From Natrinema salaciae (GTDB taxonomy: Archaea > Halobacteriota > Halobacteria > Halobacteriales > Natrialbaceae), in the NCBI RefSeq assembly GCF_900110865.1, contig NZ_FOFD01000003.1, forward strand, positions 62,001 to 126,000: 64,000 bases of DNA. The letters run 5' to 3'. Made by a program: the position numbers and the translations under genes. Positions 1 through 8,786 of this stretch are shown piece after piece; the first letter of the stretch is position 1; every line of letters begins with the position of its first letter. Below the pieces are notes generated by a model. It was not told where the DNA came from. It saw only the letters and a program-made list of their open reading frames with translations, and did no database searches.

Positions 1-921
1 CGCGTGCACCTCCGCGTCCGTGGTGTACGACTGGAAGACGTCCTCGAGCGACGCCTCGGTCGTCTCGAAGTCGTTCACGTCGATGCCGCGGTCCTCGAGC
101 GCGGAGAGGACGGCGGTCTTCGAGCCGTCGACCGCGACGACGACCGTCGGCGGGTTCTGGCCCTCGACGGTGACGTTGCCGACGTCGGGTAGCGACCGGA
201 CCGCCTGCAGGGCGTCGTCGTCGATCCGATCGACGGTGACGCGAAGCGTCGTGCCGCCCTCGACGGAGTCGCGCAGTCCCGCGACGGAGTCGACGGCGAC
301 CATCTGGCCGTCCCGAAGGATGCCGACGCGGTCGCAGACCGACTCGACTTGCTCCATGATGTGACTCGAGAAGAAGACGGTCGCGCCCCGCTCGTTCTCC
401 TCGCGGACGATCTCGCGCATCTCGCGGGCACCGTTGGGATCGAGGCCGGTCGAGGGCTCGTCCAGAATGAGCAGGTCGGGCTCGCCGACCAGCGCCATCG
501 CGAGCATGAGCCGCTGGGACATCCCCTTCGAGTAGCCGCCGGTCTTCTTGTCGATCGCGTCGGCCAGGCCGACGCGCTCGAGCAGGGCCTCGGGGTCCTC
601 GTCGGCGTTTTTGGAGTCGATCGCGAACTCGAGGTGCTGGCGAGCGGTCAGGCGGTCGTAGGTCTCGACGCCCTCGGGCAGGACGCCGGTCCGTTTCCGG
701 ATGTCCCGGCTGTGTTGCTGGGCGTCCATTCCGAGGACGCTGACCTCGCCCGACGTCGGGCGGGCGAAATCGAGGATGATGTTGATCGTCGTCGACTTGC
801 CGGCACCGTTCGGACCGAGGAAGCCGAACACCTCGCCCTCTTCGACCCGAAACGAGAGGTCCTCGAGCGCGAGGGTCTGACCGAACGACTTGGTCAGATC
901 GTCGACCGTAATAGCGGGCAT
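1..921 (-). CDS. ABC-2 type transporter ATP-binding protein (3' end outside window)
   Basis: Cytoplasmic ATPase subunit of a drug, lipid or copper-type ABC-2 exporter. It should pair with a membrane permease, probably the next gene beyond the window. The reading frame starts MPAITVDDLTKSFG and shows a Walker A (GPNGAGKST, near residue 40), signature YSKGMSQRL, Walker B LLILDEPSTGLDP and an H-loop (FFSSHIMEQVE). The family's usual C-terminal SLEDVFQSYT segment lies close to the window edge. No stop codon is reached, so the gene is truncated only by the window. An inverted repeat sits just upstream of the start. The substrate cannot be told from the ATPase alone. Confidence in the family is very high. 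Confidence 0.95.
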   Translation of the reverse strand, partial: MPAITVDDLTKSFGQTLALEDLSFRVEEGEVFGFLGPNGAGKSTTINIILDFARPTSGEVSVLGMDAQQHSRDIRKRTGVLPEGVETYDRLTARQHLEFAIDSKNADEDPEALLERVGLADAIDKKTGGYSKGMSQRLMLAMALVGEPDLLILDEPSTGLDPNGAREMREIVREENERGATVFFSSHIMEQVESVCDRVGILRDGQMVAVDSVAGLRDSVEGGTTLRVTVDRIDDDALQAVRSLPDVGNVTVEGQNPPTVVVAVDGSKTAVLSALEDRGIDVNDFETTEASLEDVFQSYTTDAEVHA

Positions 922-967
922 GTCCGTGTGCTCGCAGCGTTTCCCGATAAGGGTTGTGACATGCACA

Positions 968-992
968 GTACAGCTGCACGGTACGGCTGTAC
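968..992. promoter_or_regulatory. Inverted repeat upstream of the ABC ATPase gene
   Basis: Perfect 7-bp arms GTACAGC and GCTGTAC are separated by 11 bp. An outer pair, CATGCACAGTAC (960-971) and GTACGCTGCATG (1005-1016), is nearly complementary, so the site is nested. On the minus strand it lies 47-71 bases upstream of the ATG, just beyond an AT-richer stretch (about 946-955) that could be the TATA box. That position would suit a regulator operator. This is inference from symmetry only. Confidence 0.4.
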
Positions 993-1064
993 CCATCGAT
1001 TGATGTACGCTGCATGCCGACGAACGCGTTATTTCGATCTACCGACGGTCGAAGAAATGGGTGC

Positions 1065-1334
1065 CTAGATCGGCTCGTCGGGCTCGTACCGCTCGGCAGT
1101 TCTATCGACCTCGTCGGCGTACCGCTCGCGGGTCTCCTCGTCCGGAACCGGCTCGAGTTCGTCTTCGGGGATCTCCGTCGCGGCCGTTACCTCGGGGCCG
1201 GTCCGCAGCGCGGTCGAGGATCGCTGGCGCTGCTGGTAGCGCGAGCCGTCCGGCGTCGCGTAGACGAGCGTGACGAAGTCCCGATCCCCGACCTCCCGTT
1301 CGACGAGCCAGCACCGTACCGTCGACTCACTCAT
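1065..1334 (-). CDS. Small haloarchaeal protein of unknown function (89 aa)
   Basis: I chose the internal ATG that gives MSESTVRCWLVEREVGDRD. The longer frame upstream runs through the promoter of the divergent gene at 1464 and reads as low-quality arginine-rich sequence. The N-terminal half looks like a small beta-rich fold (CWLVER..FVTLVYATPDG). The C-terminal half is charged and acidic and carries repeated E/D/R residues, as expected of a soluble halophilic protein. No catalytic motif is recognisable. It lies between the ABC ATPase gene (same strand) and a membrane protein (divergent). I do not recognise the family well enough to assign a function. Confidence 0.7.
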   Translation of the reverse strand: MSESTVRCWLVEREVGDRDFVTLVYATPDGSRYQQRQRSSTALRTGPEVTAATEIPEDELEPVPDEETRERYADEVDRTAERYEPDEPI

Positions 1335-1463
1335 ACGCGGGCGTTCGGAACCGATCACCGAGAAAGTACCGAGTCGCATCGCTCCGGAAGGCACACCGTA
1401 CTCGATCGAACGAGCCCCGACGTATTTGAGGGCGAGCGTCGGACCAGTGAGGGACGAACACTC

Positions 1464-2153
1464 ATGGCCGACACCCGAAGCGAGCGCGTCGAGGAGTGGC
1501 GCGACCACGTCGACGAACTGTGCCACGACGGGGAGACCGTCGAACACCGTGCGGACCTCGAGGGCGCGACGGTCGTCGTCACGAACCAGCGCGTCATGGC
1601 GTTCACGCCCGACGCGGCGGGGCCGAATTTCCGCCACGTCGACCGGCCGAACGTCGGGACCGTTACCGTCGAGACGACCCACCGGCTGGGCCGTCTCTGT
1701 GCGGGATTTGTCGTCGCCTTCGTCGGCGTCGGACTCCTCGAGTTTGCGACGGACGTCAGCTTCGCGACGCTCGTGCCGGGCGTCGACCGCGACGGCAGCG
1801 GACCGATTCCGGAACCAAACGCCGCGACGCGCGTCGTCGAGACCGCGATCGAGGCCCTCGAAACGACGCTCCTGGTGCTGGAGTGGGGCGTCCTCGCGGC
1901 CGGCGTCGCCGCGCTCGCCGTCGCCGCTCTCCTCGCGATTTCCTACCTCCGGTCGCGCTCGCGGCGACTCGTGCTTCGGGTGACCGGCGGGGACGATCTC
2001 CCCCTCCCCGTCGGCAGCGCCGACCTCGAAACCGGGGCGGTTTCCGACCTCGAGCGCGCGATTCGACCGGGGACGGGGTCGGGGTCGGCGTCGACGCTCG
2101 AAGATCGCACGGCGGGTGAGGAGTTACGGCCCGGTGCCGAGGAGTCAGGCTGA
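1464..2153 (+). CDS. Two-TM membrane protein with N-terminal PH-like segment
   Basis: Unknown membrane protein of 229 residues, starting [20 protein letters not shown]. Residues about 30-70 ([15 protein letters not shown]) resemble the strand pattern of bacterial PH-like domains that also occur next to membrane helices. Two hydrophobic stretches follow, near residues 75-95 and 137-163, with a linker about 40 residues long between them. A cytosolic-looking acidic tail ends the protein. The ATG was chosen because an AT-richer GTATTTGAG stretch lies about 40 bases upstream, and the upstream in-frame sequence does not read like protein. It is followed closely by uvrC on the same strand (26-base gap) and may be co-transcribed with it. 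Function unknown. Confidence 0.75.
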   Translation: MADTRSERVEEWRDHVDELCHDGETVEHRADLEGATVVVTNQRVMAFTPDAAGPNFRHVDRPNVGTVTVETTHRLGRLCAGFVVAFVGVGLLEFATDVSFATLVPGVDRDGSGPIPEPNAATRVVETAIEALETTLLVLEWGVLAAGVAALAVAALLAISYLRSRSRRLVLRVTGGDDLPLPVGSADLETGAVSDLERAIRPGTGSGSASTLEDRTAGEELRPGAEESG

Positions 2154-2179
2154 AACCTCCTGGCTCCGTAGGGCCGCCG

Positions 2180-3919
2180 ATGAACGCCGACGGGGTTCGC
2201 GAGCGGGCCGGATCGTTGCCGCGAGAGCCCGGCGTCTACCAGTTCCGCGAGGGCGATACCACCCTCTACGTCGGGAAGGCCGTCGATCTGCGCGATCGGG
2301 TGCGGTCCTACGCCGACCCTCGCAGCGCGCGGATCCGGCGGATGGTCGACCGCGCCGACGGCGTCGAGATTGCCGTTACCGATACCGAAACGCAGGCGCT
2401 CCTCCTCGAGGCGAACCTGATAAAGCGCCACCAGCCCCGCTACAACGTCCGGCTCAAGGACGACAAGTCGTATCCGATGGTCCAGCTGACGGCTCACGAC
2501 GCACCCCGGATCGAAGTCACCCGCGACCCCGACGAGTCCGCGACCGTCTTCGGCCCCTACACCAGCAAGCGGCAGGTCGAGACGGTCGTGAAGGCGCTAC
2601 GGGAAACGTACGGCGTCCGGGGCTGTTCGGACCACAAGTACGCCGGCCGCGACCGGCCGTGTCTGGACTACGAGATGGGGCTCTGTACCGCGCCCTGTAC
2701 CCGCGAGATCGCCCTCGCGAGCTACCGCGAGGACGTCACTGCGGTCGAACGCTTTCTCGAGGGCGAGACCGGCGTCCTCGCCGACCCGCTGCGCCGGGAG
2801 ATGGAGACCGCCGCGCAGGACCGGAACTTCGAGCGCGCCGCGAACCTGCGAGACCGACTGGAGACCGTCGAGGCCTTCCACGGCGAGGGCGGCGAGGCCG
2901 TCCAGTCGGTCGGCGACGAGCGGGCCGTCGACGTCCTCGGCGTCGCGATCGAAGGCGAGGACGCGACCGTCGCTCGGCTACGCGCCGAAGACGGCAAGCT
3001 GGTCGACCGGGACCGGCACACGCTCGAGGCACCCGCCGCCGACGAGACGGACGGCGTCCCGGCCGTCCTCGCCGCCTTCATCGTCCAGTACTACGCCGAA
3101 CGCGAACTGCCCGACGCCCTGCTCCTGCCCGAGCGGCACGGTGACGACGAAGTCGCGGCCTGGCTCGAGGCGGCGGGCGTCTCGGTCCGCGTCCCGGGTG
3201 CGGGTCGAGAGGCAAAGCTCGTCGAACTCGCGCTGAAGAACGCGCGACGCAACGTGGGCCGGCGCGACGAGTGCGGCATGCTCGCGGACGCCCTCGAACT
3301 CGAGTCGGCCCGGCGAATCGAGGGGTTCGACGTGAGCCACACGCAGGGGAAGGCGGCGGTCGGCAGCGACGTCACGTTCGTCGACGGGAGCGCCGAAAAG
3401 AGCGACTACCGCCGAAAGAAGCTGCCCGATCAGAACGACGATTACGACAACATGCGTGCGCTGCTCGAGTGGCGCGCCACTCGCGCCGTCGAGGGCCGCG
3501 ACGACCGGCCCGATCCCGATCTACTGTTGATCGACGGCGGCGCGGGCCAGCTCGAGGCGGCACGCGACGCGCTCGCCGCGGTCGGCTGGGACGTGCCGGC
3601 CGTCGCGCTGGCCAAAGCCGAGGAGCGCATCGTCACGCCCCACAGGACGTTCTCGTGGCCCAGCGACGCGCCGCACCTGCATCTCCTCCAGCGGGTCCGC
3701 GACGAGGCCCACCGTTTCGCGGTGCAGTACCACCAGACGGTCCGGGACGAGGTCAAGACGGTGCTCGACGACGTACAGGGGGTCGGTCCCGAAACCCGAA
3801 AGCGGCTGCTCGGCCGCTTCGGCAGCGTCGAAAACGTCCGCGAGGCGAGCGTCGAGGACCTCCGGAGCGTCGACGGGATCGGCGAGAAGACCGCCGAGAC
3901 GATCAAGTCGCGGCTCTGA
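2180..3919 (+). CDS. uvrC: Excinuclease ABC subunit C
   Basis: UvrC makes the dual incisions of nucleotide excision repair after UvrA/UvrB damage recognition. At 579 residues it is of normal family length. It shows an N-terminal GIY-YIG nuclease ([16 protein letters not shown], residues about 14-90), a cysteine cluster near 150-175 ([19 protein letters not shown]), a UVR motif that binds UvrB ([20 protein letters not shown]), the RNase H-like second nuclease ([12 protein letters not shown]) and two helix-hairpin-helix motifs at the C-terminus ([23 protein letters not shown]). uvrB lies about 5 kb downstream on the other strand, so the two are linked but not in one operon. The bacterial-type Uvr system is standard in haloarchaea. 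Confidence 0.98.
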   Translation: MNADGVRERAGSLPREPGVYQFREGDTTLYVGKAVDLRDRVRSYADPRSARIRRMVDRADGVEIAVTDTETQALLLEANLIKRHQPRYNVRLKDDKSYPMVQLTAHDAPRIEVTRDPDESATVFGPYTSKRQVETVVKALRETYGVRGCSDHKYAGRDRPCLDYEMGLCTAPCTREIALASYREDVTAVERFLEGETGVLADPLRREMETAAQDRNFERAANLRDRLETVEAFHGEGGEAVQSVGDERAVDVLGVAIEGEDATVARLRAEDGKLVDRDRHTLEAPAADETDGVPAVLAAFIVQYYAERELPDALLLPERHGDDEVAAWLEAAGVSVRVPGAGREAKLVELALKNARRNVGRRDECGMLADALELESARRIEGFDVSHTQGKAAVGSDVTFVDGSAEKSDYRRKKLPDQNDDYDNMRALLEWRATRAVEGRDDRPDPDLLLIDGGAGQLEAARDALAAVGWDVPAVALAKAEERIVTPHRTFSWPSDAPHLHLLQRVRDEAHRFAVQYHQTVRDEVKTVLDDVQGVGPETRKRLLGRFGSVENVREASVEDLRSVDGIGEKTAETIKSRL

Positions 3920-3978
3920 CCGTCGACCGTTGCGAAGGCAAGGACAGGGCTCTCCCCGACCGCAATCCATGTGAATGT

Positions 3979-4275
3979 ATGGCAGACGAAGACGACCTCG
4001 ACGACCTGCTCGACGAACTCGACAGTCAGGGCGACCTCGAGACCTCCCAGCAGGTGCTTTCGATCCGGACCGAGAGCCGTCGGTACGACAAACCGGTGAC
4101 GATCATCGAGGGGTTCGATCTCTCCCAGTCGGAGATCAAATCGACGGCCTCGGACCTCAAGCGTTCGCTGGGCACGGGCGGAACGGTCGACGACGAACGG
4201 ATCGAACTGCAGGGAGATCACCGCGACCGCCTCCCGGCGCTGCTCCGTGATCGGGGGTTCGACGTTCGCGAGTGA
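3979..4275 (+). CDS. SUI1/aIF1-family translation initiation factor
   Basis: A 98-residue SUI1-domain protein, the archaeal counterpart of eIF1. eIF1 binds the small ribosomal subunit and controls start-codon selection. The first 30 residues are very acidic (MADEDDLDDLLDELDSQGDLE). They are followed by the SUI1 core: RTESRRYDKPVTIIEGFD, then SASDLKRSLGTGGTV-type sequence and the C-terminal RIELQGDHRDRLPALLRDRGF, with the conserved G-T-G-G turn. The ATG at this position gives a start that fits the family, whereas the longer frame runs back into uvrC. It may form a short transcription unit with uvrC, from which it is separated by about 60 bases. Confidence 0.93.
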   Translation: MADEDDLDDLLDELDSQGDLETSQQVLSIRTESRRYDKPVTIIEGFDLSQSEIKSTASDLKRSLGTGGTVDDERIELQGDHRDRLPALLRDRGFDVRE

Positions 4276-4392
4276 GAGGCGGCGAACCGGGGTCGCCGGA
4301 CGCCGACCGCGAACGACCGATCGAACGGCGTTCGCCGTCGAATCAGTGGGAGCGGAGGACACCTCGTCTGCCGCCGAATCGGTGTCGGCGTG

Positions 4393-4400
4393 TTATTTAT
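4393..4400 (+). promoter_or_regulatory. TATA-like box of the first GNAT gene
   Basis: TTATTTAT stands out in GC-rich surroundings and ends 22 bases before the ATG at 4423. That is the spacing expected for a leaderless haloarchaeal transcript. Confidence 0.5.
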
Positions 4401-4422
4401 GTCCCACGTTCGATGATGACGT

Positions 4423-4899
4423 ATGAACGTTCGATCCGCGACACCCGACGACTTCGAGGCAATCACGGCCGTCGCTCGCGAGACCTGGCACGACACCTAC
4501 GACGAACTCGAGCCCGAGACCATCGACCAAACCGTCGACAACTGGTACACCGACGACTCGATGCCGCTCGAGGCCCCCGGAACGGTCGTGCTCGTCGCCG
4601 AGCGAGACGGGGAGCTGGTCGGCTTCACTCACGCGGTCGTCCAGGGAGAGACGGCCGATATCCTTCGGATGTACGTCCACCCGGAACAGCAGGGCGAGGG
4701 GATCGGGTCGGCGCTCCACGAGCGGCTGATCGCCGAGATCGTGTCAACCGACGCCGAGCAAGTCCGATCGATCGACTTCGCGTTCAACGACGCCAGCCGC
4801 GCGTTCTACGAGGGGCTGGGCTTCGAGCAGACCGACGAGGGAGACGTCGAGATCGACGGCGAGTACTACTCCGAAGCGATCTACACCCTCGATCTCTGA
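4423..4899 (+). CDS. GNAT family N-acetyltransferase (copy 1)
   Basis: Acetyl-CoA-dependent acetyltransferase of 158 residues, covering the whole GNAT fold. The start MNVRSATPDDFEAITAVARE is the typical first strand and helix. The acetyl-CoA pyrophosphate-binding motif A is clear (LRMYVHPEQQGEGIGSALHE, R/Q-x-x-G-x-G/A type). The C-terminal FYEGLGFEQTDEG is the usual motif B end. The acceptor substrate cannot be inferred. The next gene downstream (5094) is a clear paralogue with the same ETWH-TYDELEPETID block near the N-terminus, so the pair arose by tandem duplication. A TATA-like box directly upstream suggests that it has its own promoter. Confidence 0.93.
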   Translation: MNVRSATPDDFEAITAVARETWHDTYDELEPETIDQTVDNWYTDDSMPLEAPGTVVLVAERDGELVGFTHAVVQGETADILRMYVHPEQQGEGIGSALHERLIAEIVSTDAEQVRSIDFAFNDASRAFYEGLGFEQTDEGDVEIDGEYYSEAIYTLDL

Positions 4900-5093
4900 C
4901 CGCCGTCTCCGGTCGGGCGGAAACTGTGTTTCAGCGCCGATTCGCACACGCGTTCGATGACGACCACCGCATCGGGCCCGATCCGTCTCCCTGTGAGACG
5001 CTTCGGAACTACGAGCCAACGCCGACCGCCGCGCCGCCCGTCCCTAACTGGGACGGTGGAACGCCTTTGACACTCGGCGTGGTAGACCGCCGC

Positions 5094-5618
5094 ATGGACA
5101 TCAGACCAGCCACGCGCGACGACCGCGAGCGGATCAGGGCCGTCGCCCGCGAGACCTGGCACAACACCTACGACGAGCTCGAACCCGAGACCATCGACCG
5201 GACCATCGACGAGTGGTACGGCGACGACGCGCTCGAGACGGCGCTGTCGAAGCCGGGCACCGCTTTTCTGGTCGCAGTAACGGAGAGCCCGGAGCGAGAC
5301 GCCGCGGACGACGGGTCGCAGGCGGGCGGCGAGATCGTCGGCTTCGCCCACGGCGTCGTCACCGAGGACGAGGGCGACGTCCTGCGACTGTCCGTCCACC
5401 CCGATCATCAGGGCGAGGGGATCGGGACGGCGCTGTACGAGCGGCTCCGTGAGGATCTGCGGGACTTCAACATGGAACGGATGCGCGCCATCGACCTCGC
5501 CTCGAACGAGGGCGGCCGGGAATTCTACGAATCGCACGGGTTCGAGCCGACCGACGAGGCCGACGTCGAGATCGGCGGCGAGCGGCGACGGGAAGTGGTC
5601 TACACGCTCGAGCTGTGA
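5094..5618 (+). CDS. GNAT family N-acetyltransferase (copy 2)
   Basis: Second acetyltransferase of the tandem pair, 174 residues. It begins MDIRPATRDDRERIRAVARE and shares the ETWHNTYDELEPETID block and the CoA-binding motif (LRLSVHPDHQGEGIGTALYE) with its neighbour. It differs by an insertion of about 15 residues (ESPERDAADDGSQAGG) between the third and fourth strands. The ATG chosen aligns with the start of copy 1; the in-frame sequence upstream is intergenic in character. Gaps of about 190 bases on the upstream side and 100 on the downstream side suggest a separate transcript. Substrate unknown; divergence after duplication may have changed specificity. Confidence 0.93.
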   Translation: MDIRPATRDDRERIRAVARETWHNTYDELEPETIDRTIDEWYGDDALETALSKPGTAFLVAVTESPERDAADDGSQAGGEIVGFAHGVVTEDEGDVLRLSVHPDHQGEGIGTALYERLREDLRDFNMERMRAIDLASNEGGREFYESHGFEPTDEADVEIGGERRREVVYTLEL

Positions 5619-5720
5619 GCGGCCGCTCGACGAGCGTTCGGATCGCGGTGAACCGACCCGGACCTTGCAAATTCAGTGCACGGACGCAAGTGGGCCGCTG
5701 GTGAGTTCCACGGTAGCACG

Positions 5721-7037
5721 ATGGGGACGAAAACGCCGAGCGAGGCCGACATCTTGCGGCCGATCGGACAGGTATCGAGAACGTACTTTATACTGGTCGG
5801 AATCGCTGGGCTGGCGTTCGGCGCCTTCCTGATCGGGTGGGCCTACCAGCTCCAGCAGGGACTGGTCGTCACCGCCCTCGGTGACTGGGGAAGCGGCGGC
5901 GGCGTAACCTGGGGCATATACATCGGCGCGTTCATCTGGTGGGTCGGGATCGCTCACGGCGGCATCATCCTCTCGGCCGCGGTCAGACTCCTCGGGATGG
6001 ACCGATACATGCCCATCGCACGGCTCGCCGAGTTGCTGACTCTCGCCGGGCTCTCCGCGGCCGGCTTCTATATCATCGTCCACCTCGGTCGGCCGGACCG
6101 AATGGTCACGAGCGTTCTCGGCCACTATCACATCACGGTCCACGCCTCGCCGCTGGTGTGGGACGTGACCGTCATCACGGCCTACTTCGTCCTGACGGCG
6201 ACCTATCTCTCGCTCACCTTACGCTACGACATCAGTCGACTGCGCGATCAGCTCCCGGACCGGCTCGATCCGATCTACGCGTTCATGACGATCGGGTACA
6301 CCGAGCGGGAGGACAGAGTCGTCGAACGGATGGTCTGGTGGCTCGCGCTCGCGATCATCATCATGGCTCCGCTGTTGCTCCACGGCGGCGTGATCCCGTG
6401 GCTGTTCGCCGTGATCCCGACGATGCCGACCTGGTTCGGCGGCGTTCAGGGACCGCAGTTCCTCACCATCGCGCTCACGTCGGCGATCAGCGGCGTGATC
6501 CTCCTCTCGTTCGCGTTCCGCCGCGCCTACGACTGGGAACACATCATCACCGACGACATCTTCCGCGGGCTGCTCCTGTGGCTCGGCTTCTTCTGTCTCC
6601 TCTTCCTGTGGCTCCAGCTCCAGCAGAACATCACCGGGCTGTTCACGGCGCCCGTCGACCTCACTCACGCGGCCGTGGCCAGGGCCACCACGCCCCTCTA
6701 CCTCTTCGCGATGGGGCTGGTCTTTCTGGTACTGGCGTACATCTTCGCGCAGTCGATCCGTCCGGAGCTGTTCACCAAGCGACGAGCCGCCGTCTGCAGT
6801 ATCGCCGTCCTCACCGCGACGATCGTCGAGAAGGTGCTGTTCGTCGTCGAGGGGTTCCTGCACCCGACGTTCGACATCTACCACGCGACGCCCGGCGTGT
6901 ACGTTCCGAGCCTGATCGAACTCGCGTCGATCACCGGAACGATCGGGATGGTCGGGCTCTTCTTCCTCACCGTCGCGAAAGTGTTCCCGGTGGTCGAACT
7001 CCACGCGATCGAACACCTGCGGGACGATCACGAGTGA
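5721..7037 (+). CDS. nrfD: NrfD/PsrC-family quinol-interacting membrane protein
   Basis: Integral membrane subunit of the polysulfide reductase/NrfD family. Such subunits pass electrons between the quinone pool and an iron-sulfur partner protein. The 438 residues contain about ten hydrophobic helices, beginning TYFILVGIAGLAFGAFLIGW and including the family's HGGIILSAAVRLLGM and WDVTVITAYFVLTATYLSL segments. The ATG giving MGTKTPSEADILRPIG was preferred over an upstream start in weak sequence. No ferredoxin-like or molybdopterin partner gene lies on either side: the neighbours are an acetyltransferase and a metal exporter. The redox partner must therefore be encoded elsewhere, or the protein acts alone. 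Confidence is high for family and low for substrate. Confidence 0.9.
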   Translation: MGTKTPSEADILRPIGQVSRTYFILVGIAGLAFGAFLIGWAYQLQQGLVVTALGDWGSGGGVTWGIYIGAFIWWVGIAHGGIILSAAVRLLGMDRYMPIARLAELLTLAGLSAAGFYIIVHLGRPDRMVTSVLGHYHITVHASPLVWDVTVITAYFVLTATYLSLTLRYDISRLRDQLPDRLDPIYAFMTIGYTEREDRVVERMVWWLALAIIIMAPLLLHGGVIPWLFAVIPTMPTWFGGVQGPQFLTIALTSAISGVILLSFAFRRAYDWEHIITDDIFRGLLLWLGFFCLLFLWLQLQQNITGLFTAPVDLTHAAVARATTPLYLFAMGLVFLVLAYIFAQSIRPELFTKRRAAVCSIAVLTATIVEKVLFVVEGFLHPTFDIYHATPGVYVPSLIELASITGTIGMVGLFFLTVAKVFPVVELHAIEHLRDDHE

Positions 7038-7188
7038 GGGCAAAGCGCTCGCCCACCCGCATGACCCGTCTCCGCTGCCCACCGACGCGAACGAAGCGTC
7101 CGTAGCCGTCGAGCCCTGCATCACTCGTTCCGTACCGATACCGATCTACGGTCGACCCCGCGCTCTCTGCGACGGTTACCACCAGATA

Positions 7189-7228
7189 TTTATAATATAA
7201 TGCTAAATCCATTTTTAGAGATGTCTAA
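7189..7228 (+). promoter_or_regulatory. Promoter with DtxR/MntR-like palindromic operator
   Basis: An AT-rich TATA region (TTTATAATATAA, 7189-7200) is followed by a perfect palindrome, TTAGA-GATG-TCTAA (7215-7228). The palindrome sits where transcription should begin, 39 bases before the GTG of the heavy-metal exporter gene. The half-sites resemble those of DtxR/MntR/SirR-family metal-dependent repressors. The fit between site type and the exporter's predicted manganese role is suggestive but unproven. Confidence 0.55.
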
Positions 7229-7267
7229 TCTGAGGACACACTGTTCCCAAACCCCGGGTGAGTCCCC

Positions 7268-8494
7268 GTGAACGAGCTCCTCACAGTCCTCCTCGAGTCG
7301 CTGCGCGACGGCTACGTGCAGGTGAGCGCCTTCGTCGCGGTGACGGTGCTGGCGTTCGGACTGGTCCAGTACTGGACCGACGGGGCCGTGATCGGCGCGA
7401 TAGAGGACAACGAACGGCTACAGGTCCTGTTCGGCGGCCTGCTCGGACTGACGCCCGGCTGCGGCGGTGCGATCGTCGTGATGCCGCTGTACGTCCGCGG
7501 GACGGTCAGTTTCGGCACCGTCGTCGCGACGCTGGGCGCGACCGCGGGCGACTCGGCGTTCGTCATCCTCGCGCTCGCCCCCGAAGCCGCGCTGTACGCC
7601 TACGCCATCGCCTTCGCCGCGTCCGTCGCGACCGGCTACCTCGTCGACTCGGTCGGACTGGGCGTCTCGCGGATCGACGCCGCGGTCGCCCGGCTCTCGA
7701 CCACCGCGACGCCGGACGGCGGGACCGTCGTCAACGGCGGCGTCAGTCCCAACCCGGCCCACGACTACGGCGGCCCCGCCCCGACCCACGCCCACGAGAA
7801 CGGCCCCGATCGCCACTCTCGAGTGCTCACCCCGCTCTCGCACCTGGCACACGTGCTGTGGTGGGTGACCGCCGTCGCGGGGCTCGTCCTCGGGACGCTC
7901 TACCTGCTCCGCGGCGGTCCCGAAGTCGCGCTGGCCACCAATCTCGGCTTCGACGGTCTGTTCACGATTACCGGCGTCGTCGGCGCGGTGCTGTCGCTGT
8001 ACCTCTACGCCGTCGGCCGCCACTACGTCGGCGAGGGGGAGATCGCCCGGGCTCGAGACTCGTTCGCGTCGGCCTACGACACGCTCACCCACGCGGCGAT
8101 GGAGACGAGCTTCGTCACCGTCTGGGTGCTCGTGGCCTTCCTCGTCTACGAGTACGCCGTCCTCCTGACGGGGGTGAACGTCGCCACCGTCGCCGCGGCC
8201 GCGGGCGTGCTGGCCCCGATCGGCGGCGCGGTCGTCGGGCTGATCCCCGGCTGTGGCCCCCAGATCCTGCTGGCGAGCGTCTACGCCGAGGGCGGCCTGC
8301 CCTTCTCCGCGCTGACCGCCAACGCGATCGCCCAAGACGGCGACGCGCTGTTCCCGCTGCTGGCCGTCGACGCCAGAGCCGCCATCGTCGCCACCATCTA
8401 CAACTTCCTGCCCGCCGTCGTCGTCGGCGTCGCGCTCAACCTGCTGTGGGGGCCGGTGTTCGGGATGGCGGAGTTCGGGTTCGGCGTGCTCTGA
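7268..8494 (+). CDS. Putative manganese/heavy-metal exporter (10-TM, ArsP_2 type)
   Basis: Membrane transporter of 408 residues built from two related halves. Each half carries a signature turn, GLTPGCGGAIVVMPLY near residue 60 and GLIPGCGPQILLASVYAEG near residue 320. The two halves are joined by a hydrophilic, histidine-containing linker (GPAPTHAHENGPDRHS, about 170-185) that could bind metal. This matches the putative 10-TM heavy-metal exporter family, often named putative manganese transporter. GTG is the start: it directly follows a strong promoter, and the protein begins with a plausible amphipathic MNELLTVLLESLRDG segment. A DtxR/MntR-like palindrome lies in the promoter. The transported metal is inferred from family and operator only. 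Confidence 0.88.
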   Translation: MNELLTVLLESLRDGYVQVSAFVAVTVLAFGLVQYWTDGAVIGAIEDNERLQVLFGGLLGLTPGCGGAIVVMPLYVRGTVSFGTVVATLGATAGDSAFVILALAPEAALYAYAIAFAASVATGYLVDSVGLGVSRIDAAVARLSTTATPDGGTVVNGGVSPNPAHDYGGPAPTHAHENGPDRHSRVLTPLSHLAHVLWWVTAVAGLVLGTLYLLRGGPEVALATNLGFDGLFTITGVVGAVLSLYLYAVGRHYVGEGEIARARDSFASAYDTLTHAAMETSFVTVWVLVAFLVYEYAVLLTGVNVATVAAAAGVLAPIGGAVVGLIPGCGPQILLASVYAEGGLPFSALTANAIAQDGDALFPLLAVDARAAIVATIYNFLPAVVVGVALNLLWGPVFGMAEFGFGVL

Positions 8495-8786
8495 GCGCTG
8501 CTTGATAACACTCGGTCGTCGATGACCACGAGCGTGGCTCCCGTCGAGTCACGAACCGCCGATTTCGGACAGCGCAGCAACAGCTCCAGACGTCGTCGAG
8601 TCGATGTTCCCCGGTTTTCCTACCTCCGGTCGCCCCGTCTGGGTCGTGACCGCCCTCGGCCCCACCGAGGGAACCGCCTCCCCCTGCGGCTGTCCCGCCG
8701 TTCCCGGACACCTCGAGCGCGAGTAACTGAATCGGGGTCGGACACCGCGGACCGATCGGGGCGATCCTGCCAAACCCGGTTCTCGC

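Noticed and set aside
5094-5618. Longer start for the second GNAT protein
   Set aside because: The upstream in-frame part is arginine-rich intergenic sequence; the chosen ATG aligns with the paralogue.
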